Assembly (NCBI RefSeq): GCF_004118855.1
Contig: NZ_PDKF01000003.1
Span: 1 to 64,000 of the forward strand
Direction of reading: 5' to 3'
From: Arcobacter sp. CECT 8983
Lineage (GTDB): Bacteria > Campylobacterota > Campylobacteria > Campylobacterales > Arcobacteraceae
DNA length: 64,000 nt
Shown here: piece by piece, positions 55,619 to 64,000 of the stretch
Layout of the letters: every line of letters begins with the position of its first letter
Position numbering within the stretch: position 1 is the stretch's first letter
Position numbers and translations under genes: made by a program
The notes under the pieces: generated by a model
What the model was told of the DNA's origin: nothing
The model's input: the letters and a program-made list of their open reading frames with translations, nothing else
Database searches by the model: none

Positions 55619-56971
55619 ATGAAAGCTTGGAGTCCAAATAGCTGGAGAGATTTCCCTATTAAGCAACAACCAACATATAAAGATTTAGAAAAATTGAAAA
55701 AAGTTGAGAGTGAATTAGCTTCTTATCCTCCACTGATTTTTGCAGAGGAAGCAAGAAATCTAAAAGCACAACTAGCTAATGTAGTAAATGGAAAATCATT
55801 TTTATTACAAGGTGGAGACTGTGCTGAATCATTTAATGCTTTTAACGCAAATAATATAAAAGATTTATTTAAAGTAATGATGCAAATGGCGATTGTTTTA
55901 ACTTTTTCAGGGGGATGCCCCGTTGTAAAAGTAGGAAGAATTGCAGGTCAATTTGCAAAGCCAAGATCTGCAGACTTTGAAGAAGTAAATGGAATTGCTT
56001 TACCTTCATATAGAGGTGATATTGTTAATAATATGGGCTTTAATGAAAAAGATAGAGCGCCAAAAGCAAAAAAACTATTAAAAGCATATAATCAAAGTGC
56101 TGCAACACTTAACCTTTTAAGAGCATTTGCAAGGGGTGGTATGGCTGATTTAAATAAAGTTCATTCGTGGAACCTTGATTTTGTAAAAGATAATACATTG
56201 GGTGAAATGTATGAAAACTTAGCAAATAAGATTTCTGAAACTTTAGATTTTATGCAATCATGTGGAATCACTGCTGAAAATACAGCTCAATTAAAAGAGA
56301 CTGTTTTATATACTTCTCATGAAGCATTACTTCTAAATTATGAAGAAGCTCTTACAAGAAAAGATTCATTAACTGGTGATTGGTATGATTGTTCTGCTCA
56401 TATGTTATGGATAGGTGATAGAACAAGAGAGCTTGATGGTGCACATTTGGAGTATTTTAGAGGTATCAAAAATCCTATTGGATGTAAAGTTGGTCCTTCA
56501 ATGCAAGAAGATGAGTTAATTAAACTAATTGATGCATTAAACCCAGAAAATGAAGCAGGAAGATTAAATCTAATTGTTAGAATGGGTAACGAAAAAATTG
56601 CTGATAAATTCCCAAATTTACTTAAAAGAGTAAAAGAAGAAGGGAAAAATGTATTATGGTCATCTGATCCAATGCATGGTAATACTATTAAAACTGATAA
56701 TGGATATAAAACAAGAGATTTTGAATCTATTTTAGGGGAAGTAAAACAATTCTTCCAAATTCACAAAGCTGAAGGAACTTATGCAGGTGGAATTCACTTA
56801 GAAATGACTGGACAAAATGTAACAGAATGTACAGGAAGTTCAAGTTCTGCTATTACAGCTGAAGGTCTATCTAGTAGATACCATACTCAATGTGATCCAA
56901 GACTAAATGCTGATCAAGCATTAGAATTATCATTTATGATTGCTGAAACTTTAAAGGAAGCAAGAGCTTAA
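55619..56971 (+). CDS. 3-deoxy-D-arabino-heptulosonate 7-phosphate synthase, class II
   Basis: First step of the shikimate pathway, condensing phosphoenolpyruvate and erythrose 4-phosphate; the latter comes from the transketolase/transaldolase pathway. The 450-residue protein is of the plant-like class II type: [15 protein letters not shown] at the start, [37 protein letters not shown] and [15 protein letters not shown]. It is preceded by AAAAAGGTT and has hairpins on both sides. Confidence 0.96.
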   Translation: MKAWSPNSWRDFPIKQQPTYKDLEKLKKVESELASYPPLIFAEEARNLKAQLANVVNGKSFLLQGGDCAESFNAFNANNIKDLFKVMMQMAIVLTFSGGCPVVKVGRIAGQFAKPRSADFEEVNGIALPSYRGDIVNNMGFNEKDRAPKAKKLLKAYNQSAATLNLLRAFARGGMADLNKVHSWNLDFVKDNTLGEMYENLANKISETLDFMQSCGITAENTAQLKETVLYTSHEALLLNYEEALTRKDSLTGDWYDCSAHMLWIGDRTRELDGAHLEYFRGIKNPIGCKVGPSMQEDELIKLIDALNPENEAGRLNLIVRMGNEKIADKFPNLLKRVKEEGKNVLWSSDPMHGNTIKTDNGYKTRDFESILGEVKQFFQIHKAEGTYAGGIHLEMTGQNVTECTGSSSSAITAEGLSSRYHTQCDPRLNADQALELSFMIAETLKEARA

Positions 56972-56974
56972 TAC

Positions 56975-57006
56975 TTTATAAGAAGAGTTAAAACTCTTCT
57001 TATAAA
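56975..57006 (+). terminator. Hairpin after the DAHP synthase gene
   Basis: A perfect 15-bp stem (56975-56989 with 56992-57006) and two-base loop begin four bases after the stop. The run after it is A-rich, not T-rich. Confidence 0.5.
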
Positions 57007-57032
57007 TAAACAACAATTCAATATTCTTTTTG

Positions 57033-57038
57033 TATAAT
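57033..57038 (+). promoter_or_regulatory. Promoter -10 of the membrane protein gene
   Basis: TATAAT after a T-rich stretch lies 31 bases before ATG 57069. Confidence 0.5.
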
Positions 57039-57068
57039 CAATATAATTATTTTTTAAGGATAATATAT

Positions 57069-58136
57069 ATGTATAAAGAGATATTTAAAAGAACATTAGA
57101 TTTATTAGTTGCGAAGAAAAATATTTTAATAAAAGCTTTGATTATTCCTTTTATTATTTTAACAATAATTGAGAACTATTTTCCTATTGATATGCGAAGT
57201 ATTACTTTAGGTGCAGAAAATACTTTTAGTAATAGTTTACTACCGCTTATTTTAATTTTACTTTCTTTTTTAATAAGTGTTCTAATGTCAATAACAGTTC
57301 ATAGAATACTTTTACTACCTGAAAATAAAACTCCCACTTTTGGAATCCTAACTTTATCAAAAAGAGAACTTACTTTTATGTTAAAAGTAATTTATATGAC
57401 AATCTTTTTAGTGCTATTTGCTTTGATATTGTATGTTGGATTACTATTTCTAGCAAAAGCTATTTTTGATGCATTATTTGGTTCTTTTGTAGCAAATATT
57501 TTTGCTACAGCAAGTATTGTTATTATTGGTATTTCTGTATTAATTTTATTTTCAAGAATGTCTTTAACTTTTCCTACAATAGCAGTTGATAAGCCAATAG
57601 GACTTTTTGATTCTTTAACTTTAACGAAAAACCATAAGACTTTAGTTTTTTTTACAGTTGTGGTTATACCTTTAATATTAGCTACATTACTTAGTTTTGT
57701 TTATGGATTGGTAATTGAATTTTTAATGGCTTTAATCTCACAAAAGCTTTCTGTTTTATACTCTTTATTAAATGTTTTTATAACAGTTCTAATAATAGCT
57801 TTTATCTCTGTTACATATGAATATTTAATTAATCATCAACCTATAAAAGAAGAAAAAACACTTAGCGAACCTGAAATTACAAGATCTGATAATAGTTTTA
57901 AAATTAGTATTGATGACAGATACAATTTAAGTTTTGAGAGTTTAAAAGAAGAGTTATTTAATCAGTATAATAAAATGGGTTTTAAAAATATTGTTATAGA
58001 TAAACCAAATAGTTGGATGTTAAAAAATATAGAGTCTGATAAGGCATATATTATGTTATCACATAAAGACAATTTTTATGAAGTAGAAACTTTTAATATA
58101 GAAAAAGAACCTATTTTAGATATAAAGAGACTATAA
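57069..58136 (+). CDS. Polytopic membrane protein of unknown function
   Basis: I do not recognise a named family. The 355-residue protein from ATG 57069 (AAGGA eight bases upstream) has about six hydrophobic segments in residues 18-260. They include an N-terminal helix, a pair near 55-85 and 105-130, and RMSLTFPTIAVDKPIGLFDSLTLTKNHK between later ones. A soluble C-terminal domain of about 85 residues follows (SIDDRYNLSFESLKEELFNQYNKMGFKNIVI). The membrane part recalls DUF-type glycerophosphoryl-diester or YciC-like proteins, but only weakly. The longer reading would start inside the promoter. Confidence 0.65.
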   Translation: MYKEIFKRTLDLLVAKKNILIKALIIPFIILTIIENYFPIDMRSITLGAENTFSNSLLPLILILLSFLISVLMSITVHRILLLPENKTPTFGILTLSKRELTFMLKVIYMTIFLVLFALILYVGLLFLAKAIFDALFGSFVANIFATASIVIIGISVLILFSRMSLTFPTIAVDKPIGLFDSLTLTKNHKTLVFFTVVVIPLILATLLSFVYGLVIEFLMALISQKLSVLYSLLNVFITVLIIAFISVTYEYLINHQPIKEEKTLSEPEITRSDNSFKISIDDRYNLSFESLKEELFNQYNKMGFKNIVIDKPNSWMLKNIESDKAYIMLSHKDNFYEVETFNIEKEPILDIKRL

Positions 58137-58151
58137 AAAGGTCTCTTTATA
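58121..58151. terminator. Bidirectional terminator between convergent genes
   Basis: An 11-bp perfect stem (58121-58131 with 58141-58151) with a nine-base loop lies across the six-base overlap of the two gene ends. Confidence 0.6.
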
Positions 58152-58472
58152 AAGCTCTTCATTAAAACCTATCATTACATCATCATTGTATTCAATAACA
58201 GGTCTTTTTAAAAGCATTGGTTCTTTAATAAGCCACTCAAGTTTTCCAGAATCATCTAAATTTAATTCTTTTAATTTTAGAGTTCTATATTTAGTTCCTT
58301 TTGAGTTAAAAGCAATATTTATTCCAGCTTTTTGTGCCCAAGTAGTGATTGATTGAGCTGAAGGAGCATCTTTTCTTATATCAGAAAACTCTACTTCTAT
58401 ATTATTGTCTTTAAAAAACTTTAATGCATTTCTTACTGAATTACAAGTTTTTATTCCATAAACTTTTATCAT
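58131..58472 (-). CDS. ArsC/Spx/YffB-family thioredoxin-fold protein
   Basis: A 113-residue protein of the glutaredoxin-type ArsC family (PF03960). It has KVYGIKTCNSVRNALKFF with Cys-10 (no CXXC partner) and KRPVIEYNDDVMIGF near the C-terminus. These features match YffB-like proteins, which lack proven arsenate reductase activity. It lies 45 kb from the ars island and next to gatC, with GGAG before ATG 58472. Arsenate reduction is therefore not assumed. Confidence 0.8.
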   Translation of the reverse strand: MIKVYGIKTCNSVRNALKFFKDNNIEVEFSDIRKDAPSAQSITTWAQKAGINIAFNSKGTKYRTLKLKELNLDDSGKLEWLIKEPMLLKRPVIEYNDDVMIGFNEELYKETFL

Positions 58473-58487
58473 ATAGGTGCTCCTTTA

Positions 58488-58778
58488 TTATTCAATGATT
58501 TTAGGTACTATAAAGTATCCATCTTCACTTTTGGGAGCATTATCTAAAATATAATTAGATAGTTCTAAATCTTGCTTTGCTTCATCTTCTCTTAAAGGAG
58601 TTCCACCTTCTACAGTGTTGAAAGTAGCTTCAATATTTGATACGTCAATTTCATTTAGATTTTCAACAAAGTTAATAATATCAGCTAGTTCTGATTTTAG
58701 GTTCTCTTTTCTAGAGTCTTCAATTTCTAAGCTTGATAATTTTGATAATTTTTCAATTAATTTATCATCTACAGTCAT
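58488..58778 (-). CDS. gatC: Aspartyl/glutamyl-tRNA amidotransferase subunit C
   Basis: A 96-residue small subunit of the GatCAB enzyme, which converts Glu-tRNA(Gln) and Asp-tRNA(Asn) to the amide forms. It has the family pattern LIEKLSKLSSLEIEDSRKENLKSELADIINFVENLNEID and GTPLREDEA. AAGGAAAATT precedes ATG 58778. gatA and gatB are not in the window. It is co-oriented and close to the YffB-like gene. Confidence 0.92.
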   Translation of the reverse strand: MTVDDKLIEKLSKLSSLEIEDSRKENLKSELADIINFVENLNEIDVSNIEATFNTVEGGTPLREDEAKQDLELSNYILDNAPKSEDGYFIVPKIIE

Positions 58779-58898
58779 AATTTTCCTTAACTTGTAAAGT
58801 GGTCAAATTATAACTAAAAAGAGTTTTAGAATAATTAAATAGAAAAAACAGATTGTTTTCCTTAGTTTTAGTAAACTCTTTTGTTCTTATAAAAAGGT

Positions 58899-59036
58899 GA
58901 ATTTCAAAAGAAAACAAGATTTACTAAGTATGTTGATGATAAACTTCAAAAAGACATGAAAGATATTGAAAAAGAAAAAGGAATAAATAGTGATGAAGAT
59001 AAAAGAGAAAAAACAATTGAAAAAAGCATCAATTGA
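58899..59036 (+). pseudogene. Possible small gene remnant without usable start
   Basis: A 45-codon open stretch of charged, coding-like sequence (FQKKTRFTKYVDDKLQKDMKDIEKEK, read in frame from 58902) ends at TGA 59034-59036. It has no ATG, GTG or TTG until Met at 58956. A good ribosome site (AAAAAGG, 58891-58897) with GTG 58897 exists, but in another frame. It may be a decayed gene, a shifted reading frame, or no gene at all. Confidence 0.3.
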
Positions 59037-59107
59037 TAAAACTTTAATTGTATTAATTGTTTTAGTATTATTTTTTTCTTACTTAGTAATTAAAAACTTT
59101 ATGATGT

Positions 59108-59109
<2 letters not shown>
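58993..59109 (+). CDS. Small single-pass membrane protein (38 aa)
   Basis: A short ORF encoding a basic N-terminus (MKIKEKKQLKKASIDK) and one strong membrane helix (TLIVLIVLVLFFSYLVI). AGGA lies ten bases before ATG 58993, or seven before an in-frame GTG at 58990. The stop is followed by a strong terminator. Such lysine-rich, one-helix proteins are typical bacterial small membrane proteins; the function is unknown. It overlaps the preceding open stretch in another frame. Confidence 0.55.
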
Positions 59110-60323
<1,214 letters not shown>

Positions 60324-60325
60324 TC

Positions 60326-61753
60326 ATGAAAAAGATATTAGTTATTCTTGATGGTATTGTTGCAAAAAAATTAATGAAAAGAATTGTTGAGTCAAATACG
60401 ACAGAAAACAATTATGATGTAGTTTATATGAATGATGCAATATTGCCTGAGCAAAAACCTTCAAACTTTACATTTTATAAGTTTGACCCAACATCAGAAT
60501 CTAAGTTAGCTATGGTACTTGATAAAGATATTCATATTCAAGCATTAGTAGCTCTTAACTCAAAAGATGAGATGTTAAATGTAATTAAAAATATAAAGGC
60601 ACGAAAAAATACTTTGCATATTTCTATTTTAGATTACTGGGGGATTGAAATAGAAGATCCATATTTAAATATCTATAAAGGTATTGAAGTATTGGCAAAT
60701 GGTATGGTTGAAAGACTTCCAAATATACCTGTTATGGCTCAAAACATAGGGTTAAAGCAAGGTGAAATTATGGAAATAAAAATTCCATTTGGTAGTTCAT
60801 ATGCCTATAGATATATTGGTTCTATTGAACAAAATGAGTGGAAAATATTTGGTCTATATAGAAATGAAAGATTAATAAATATTAAACCTTCACTTATTTT
60901 AAAACCAAATGACATAATTTTAGTAATTGGGAAACCACGAGTTTTAATGCAAGTATATAATGCAATAGGAAAATCACAAGGTCAATTTCCTATGCCTTTT
61001 GGACATCATTTATATTTTTATTTGGATATGTATATTGAGTCAAAACAAAGAATATTAGATGTGATCAAAGAAGTGAAGTATTTAAACAACATGTTTAAAA
61101 GTACAAAAATGATTATTAGAATAACTAGACCAACTAATGTTGGAGTACTTGATTTAATCAAAGAAAGTTTTAAAGATGATGATTCTGTTTTAATTAGAAT
61201 GGATTATCACTATGAACCTATGAAAAAACAACTTAAAAATGATATGAAAAAGTATGATATTGGTATGGTTATTCTTACAAATGAAATGTTCAAAGTAAAA
61301 GAGTATGCAAAAGAGATTAAAACTCTAACAATACCAATTTATAAGCTAGGAGATGAACTAACAGGAAGTATCAAAAAAACAACTGTTTTAGTAAATGATA
61401 TAAACTCTTATGAGCAAATTTCTCCTGTAATATTTGATGTTGCAAGTCAATTAAAAACAAAAACAAAAATTTTTGATATGGATCCAATTGGTGAAGAAGA
61501 GGATAAAACTACTTTATTAAATCACTTTGAAAATTTAGCAAAGATATTTAATCAAAAAGTTGAGATTATCTCAAATGATAATAATCCAATTAGAGAGCTT
61601 AAAAAACAAACGAATACTTTACAGATTTTACCGTTAAAAAATGAGATGTTTAAACAAAGATTCTCTTGGAAATTTTTATATACGAATCCTGATTTAATAT
61701 CTTTTGATATGAAAAAATATAGTCAATTATTAATACCAGTTATTGAGGAATAA
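60326..61753 (+). CDS. TrkA-like (COG3400-type) nucleotide-binding/RCK-related protein
   Basis: A 475-residue soluble protein. Residues 1-125 look like a Rossmann/TrkA-N-type fold (MKKILVILDGIVAKKLMKRI). Residues about 140-215 match a TrkA-C/RCK-C domain (GEIMEIKIPFGSSYAYRYIG, LILKPNDIILVIG). The second half has a diverged repeat of the alpha/beta fold. Such proteins bind nucleotides and in some cases gate potassium uptake; no channel gene is adjacent. It begins a run of genes ending in murC, an order common in Campylobacterota. Confidence 0.75.
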   Translation: MKKILVILDGIVAKKLMKRIVESNTTENNYDVVYMNDAILPEQKPSNFTFYKFDPTSESKLAMVLDKDIHIQALVALNSKDEMLNVIKNIKARKNTLHISILDYWGIEIEDPYLNIYKGIEVLANGMVERLPNIPVMAQNIGLKQGEIMEIKIPFGSSYAYRYIGSIEQNEWKIFGLYRNERLINIKPSLILKPNDIILVIGKPRVLMQVYNAIGKSQGQFPMPFGHHLYFYLDMYIESKQRILDVIKEVKYLNNMFKSTKMIIRITRPTNVGVLDLIKESFKDDDSVLIRMDYHYEPMKKQLKNDMKKYDIGMVILTNEMFKVKEYAKEIKTLTIPIYKLGDELTGSIKKTTVLVNDINSYEQISPVIFDVASQLKTKTKIFDMDPIGEEEDKTTLLNHFENLAKIFNQKVEIISNDNNPIRELKKQTNTLQILPLKNEMFKQRFSWKFLYTNPDLISFDMKKYSQLLIPVIEE

Positions 61754-61761
61754 GGAAAAAA

Positions 61762-62892
61762 ATGAGATTTGAAAAATACCCTTTTGAGAAGTTAAGTGAA
61801 CTTTTAAAAGATATTACACCAAATGCAGATTACGAGCTATCAGCTTTAACAATTGGTGAACCAAAATTTGATACACCACAGTTTATTCAAGATGAGTTAA
61901 AAAACACAACTTCTTTTTTACAAAAATATCCAGCAAGTGCAGGATTACCAGAACTAAAAGAAGCAATGCTTTCTTTTGTAAAAAATAGATTTAATGTTGA
62001 ATTACAAATGAGTGAAATTATACCAACTTTTGGTACGAGAGAAGTTTTATTTAACTTCCCTCAATTTGCACTTTTTGATAAGGAAAATCCAGTTATAGCT
62101 TTTACTAATCCTTTTTATCAAATCTATGAAGGTGCAGCAATTGCAAGTAGGGCAGAAGTTATTCATATTGATTTAACTAAGCAGAATAATTTTAAAGCAA
62201 CACTTAGTGATGAAGAGTTAAAAAGATGTGACTTAGTGATTTTAAATTATCCAAATAATCCTACATCAGCAGAGATGACAAAGGAAGAGTTAGGGCAATG
62301 GGTTAAAAAGGCATTAGAGTTTGATTTTATTTTAGTAAATGATGAGTGCTACTCAGAGATTTATTTTGATGAAAAAGATAAACCTGTATCACTGCTTGAA
62401 GCAAGTGTTGAGGTTGGAAATACATCTTTTAAAAATGTACTTGTAATGAACTCTATTTCAAAAAGAAGTTCTGCTCCAGGTCTTAGAAGTGGATTTATTG
62501 CAGGAGATAAAGAGATTTTAGAAGAGTATATGCAATATAGAACATATGTTGGATGTGCAAGTCCGGTTCCTCTACAAAAAACAGCAGCCTTAGCTTGGAG
62601 TGAAACTTCTCATGTAGATGGATTTAGAAAAATATATAAAAGAAATTTTGAATTAGCACAAGAAATTTTAGGAATAAAACCTCCAAAAGCAACTTTTTAT
62701 ATCTGGCTTGAAGTAGAAGATGAATTAGAGTTTACAAAAAATCTTTATAAAGAAAAACACATAAAAGTATTACCTGGAAGTTTCCTTGGTAGAAATGGCA
62801 TTGGAAAAGGTTATGTAAGAATTGCTTTAGTTGAGAATGAAGAAAGAACAAAAGAAGTATTAACTAGATTAAAGGACTTTATTGATGGATAA
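61762..62892 (+). CDS. PLP-dependent class I/II aminotransferase (succinyl-diaminopimelate type likely)
   Basis: A 376-residue aminotransferase with NYPNNPTSAEM, NDECYSEIYF and the PLP-lysine Lys-234 in SISKRSSAPGLRSG. Orthologues next to murC in Campylobacterota are commonly annotated as succinyldiaminopimelate transaminase (DapC role), which would supply lysine and the cell-wall precursor meso-diaminopimelate. That substrate is inferred from context. AAGGAAAAA precedes ATG 61762. Confidence 0.85.
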   Translation: MRFEKYPFEKLSELLKDITPNADYELSALTIGEPKFDTPQFIQDELKNTTSFLQKYPASAGLPELKEAMLSFVKNRFNVELQMSEIIPTFGTREVLFNFPQFALFDKENPVIAFTNPFYQIYEGAAIASRAEVIHIDLTKQNNFKATLSDEELKRCDLVILNYPNNPTSAEMTKEELGQWVKKALEFDFILVNDECYSEIYFDEKDKPVSLLEASVEVGNTSFKNVLVMNSISKRSSAPGLRSGFIAGDKEILEEYMQYRTYVGCASPVPLQKTAALAWSETSHVDGFRKIYKRNFELAQEILGIKPPKATFYIWLEVEDELEFTKNLYKEKHIKVLPGSFLGRNGIGKGYVRIALVENEERTKEVLTRLKDFIDG

Positions 62893-63466
62893 ACAAGAGT
62901 TACAAGAAGCTAGAACTAATCCAGAATTTTTGGATTATTTAGAGACAACAAGAATCAATGCAATAGCAGCGAAAGATATTGCAGCACTTTATGAAGTTTT
63001 AGATTCAATGTTGATTCTAGATTTAGATGAAGAAAAAATAAACTCTGTTTATCAAACAATCTTAGAAACATCATTTGAAAAAGTAGAAGTTATTGTAAAT
63101 AATAATCAAAAATTATCTTTAGAAAATGACCAATTATTTTATGTAAGAGCACTTTATGAGCATGGTATTGAAAAGTGGAGTTATGATAATTTTGATGGTG
63201 CGAAGGATTTATTATTTGTATTATCAAATATTGTTGAAGATGAAACTTTAAAAGAGTCTTTACTAGTTCATATTATAGCTTTAACAAATAAAGTCTCACT
63301 AGAGGATTTTTATGAAAAAGAAGTGAATTTAAATGCTTGCAATAGTGAAGAGAAATACGGATATTTTATTACAAGTTTCAATAATGACATTAAAACTTTG
63401 TTAGAAGATAATAGTGAACTTCTAAAAAAAGAGTTTGAAAATTTAAAACATTTATTGGAATCTTAA
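62885..63466 (+). CDS. Conserved hypothetical helical protein
   Basis: A 193-residue, acidic, almost wholly helical protein without recognised domain. The pattern of short helices (AALYEVLDSMLILDLDEEKINSVYQTIL) suggests a TPR-like or alpha-solenoid fold. ATG 62885 (AAAGGA eight bases upstream) overlaps the aminotransferase end by eight bases, and its stop overlaps the murC start by one base. It is therefore tightly tied to cell-wall precursor genes. The function is unknown. Confidence 0.7.
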   Translation: MDKQELQEARTNPEFLDYLETTRINAIAAKDIAALYEVLDSMLILDLDEEKINSVYQTILETSFEKVEVIVNNNQKLSLENDQLFYVRALYEHGIEKWSYDNFDGAKDLLFVLSNIVEDETLKESLLVHIIALTNKVSLEDFYEKEVNLNACNSEEKYGYFITSFNNDIKTLLEDNSELLKKEFENLKHLLES

Positions 63467-64000
63467 TGAAAGTACATTTTATTGGTATTGGTGGAATAGG
63501 GCTTTCAGCCCTTGCAAGATTTTTAAAAAATGATGGTTATGATGTTTGTGGTTCTGATATAAAAAGTTCTCCTATTACAAAAGCATTAGAAAGTGAAGGC
63601 ATTAAAGTTTTTTGTCCACAAGATGCAAAAAATATTAGCGATGATTTAGATATTGTTATTTATTCAGCTGCTGTTACAGATGAAAATCCTGAGTTAATTG
63701 AAGCAAGATTAAAACAAATAAGAACTATTTCAAGAAAAGAGGCTTTACCTATTATTTTAGGGGATAAGAAAAACTATTGTGTAGCAGGAGCACATGGTAA
63801 ATCAACTACAACAGCAATCTTAGCTTCTATCTTAGAAAGTTCTGCACTAATTGGAGCTATTTCTAAAGATTTTGGTTCTAACTTTAGATATATAAATGAT
63901 TTAGTTGCTTTTGAAGCTGATGAATCAGATGCTTCTTTTTTACTTTCAAATCCTTATTGCTCAATTGTTACAAATGCTGAACCAGAACATATGGAATACT
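63466..64000 (+). CDS. murC: UDP-N-acetylmuramate--L-alanine ligase, 5' part (runs off window)
   Basis: Adds the first amino acid to the peptidoglycan precursor. The 178 residues present include the dinucleotide-like VHFIGIGGIGLSALARFL at the N-terminus, the ATP loop VAGAHGKSTTTAIL (about 102-115) and FEADESDASFL. The start ATG 63466 overlaps the preceding stop (TAATG). The rest of the gene lies beyond base 64000. Confidence 0.95.
   Translation, partial: MKVHFIGIGGIGLSALARFLKNDGYDVCGSDIKSSPITKALESEGIKVFCPQDAKNISDDLDIVIYSAAVTDENPELIEARLKQIRTISRKEALPIILGDKKNYCVAGAHGKSTTTAILASILESSALIGAISKDFGSNFRYINDLVAFEADESDASFLLSNPYCSIVTNAEPEHMEY

Noticed and set aside
58131-58472. Second arsenate reductase
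   Set aside because: It belongs to the ArsC fold family but resembles YffB/Spx-type proteins, lies far from the ars island and sits with gatC.
59008-59014. Classic -1 slippery heptamer AAAAAAC in the tiny-ORF region
   Set aside because: In the upstream charged frame the heptamer is not in the A-AAA-AAC register, and joining the two ORFs would need +1 and not -1. It was therefore not called as programmed frameshifting.

Overview
The window looks like a piece of chromosome from a low-GC, motile, Gram-negative member of the Campylobacterota, most likely Arcobacteraceae. I infer this from the strongly AT-biased codon use, the flagellar gene order (an MgtE_N/PDP-type protein between fliJ and fliL, with flgH behind), histidine kinases with the MGEMIDxIAHQW-type H-box, a type II DAHP synthase, and the order TrkA-like protein, aminotransferase, murC. 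No tRNA, rRNA, CRISPR array or transposase was found. No stretch longer than 300 bases lacks a gene.

Layout. 1-5148 is the 3' part of a giant secreted RTX/VWA adhesin; its start lies outside the window. Transketolase follows, then a convergent sensor diguanylate cyclase. 9749-13704 is an arsenic-resistance island: two ArsR-type operator palindromes, arsR, a gamma-glutamylcyclotransferase, arsB, a roughly 200-bp inverted-repeat element, arsC, a DUF318 permease and a CTKC mini-thioredoxin. A rarD-like exporter is next. It is followed by a MerR-regulator / amidohydrolase / MFS-acyltransferase-ligase fusion operon whose promoter is bracketed by two large palindromes.

19874-28644 is a nitrogen-control region. 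On the minus strand are glnD, a degenerate NtrC-like protein and a sensor-like membrane protein; on the plus strand are two amtB-glnK pairs, with pyrC coupled to the second. 28651-40128 is flagellar: flgI-fliM on the minus strand, then on the plus strand an acidic repeat protein, fliQ, fliJ, an MotE-like protein, fliL, a small membrane protein, flgH, flgK, fliD, fliS and a FliT-position gene.

40125-44458 (minus) holds tilS, rimO, panC and an orphan oligopeptide-type permease. 44594-52870 is a signalling island. A CheB-CheR-PAS fusion, a PAS-GGDEF-EAL protein and a cobalamin-binding-like protein form one plus-strand operon, which runs tail-to-tail into a LOV-domain histidine kinase. It is the best candidate in the window for an undescribed system, possibly coupling blue light and/or cobalamin to c-di-GMP and methylation-type signalling.

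The rest is mostly housekeeping: acpS, ruvX, serB, transaldolase, DAHP synthase, a membrane protein, an Spx/ArsC-like protein, gatC, tiny ORFs, tgt, a TrkA-like protein with a probably leaderless transcript, an aminotransferase, a conserved hypothetical protein and the 5' part of murC.

Many start codons were moved from the longest possible ORF to the one carrying a Shine-Dalgarno sequence; each such case is explained in its entry.
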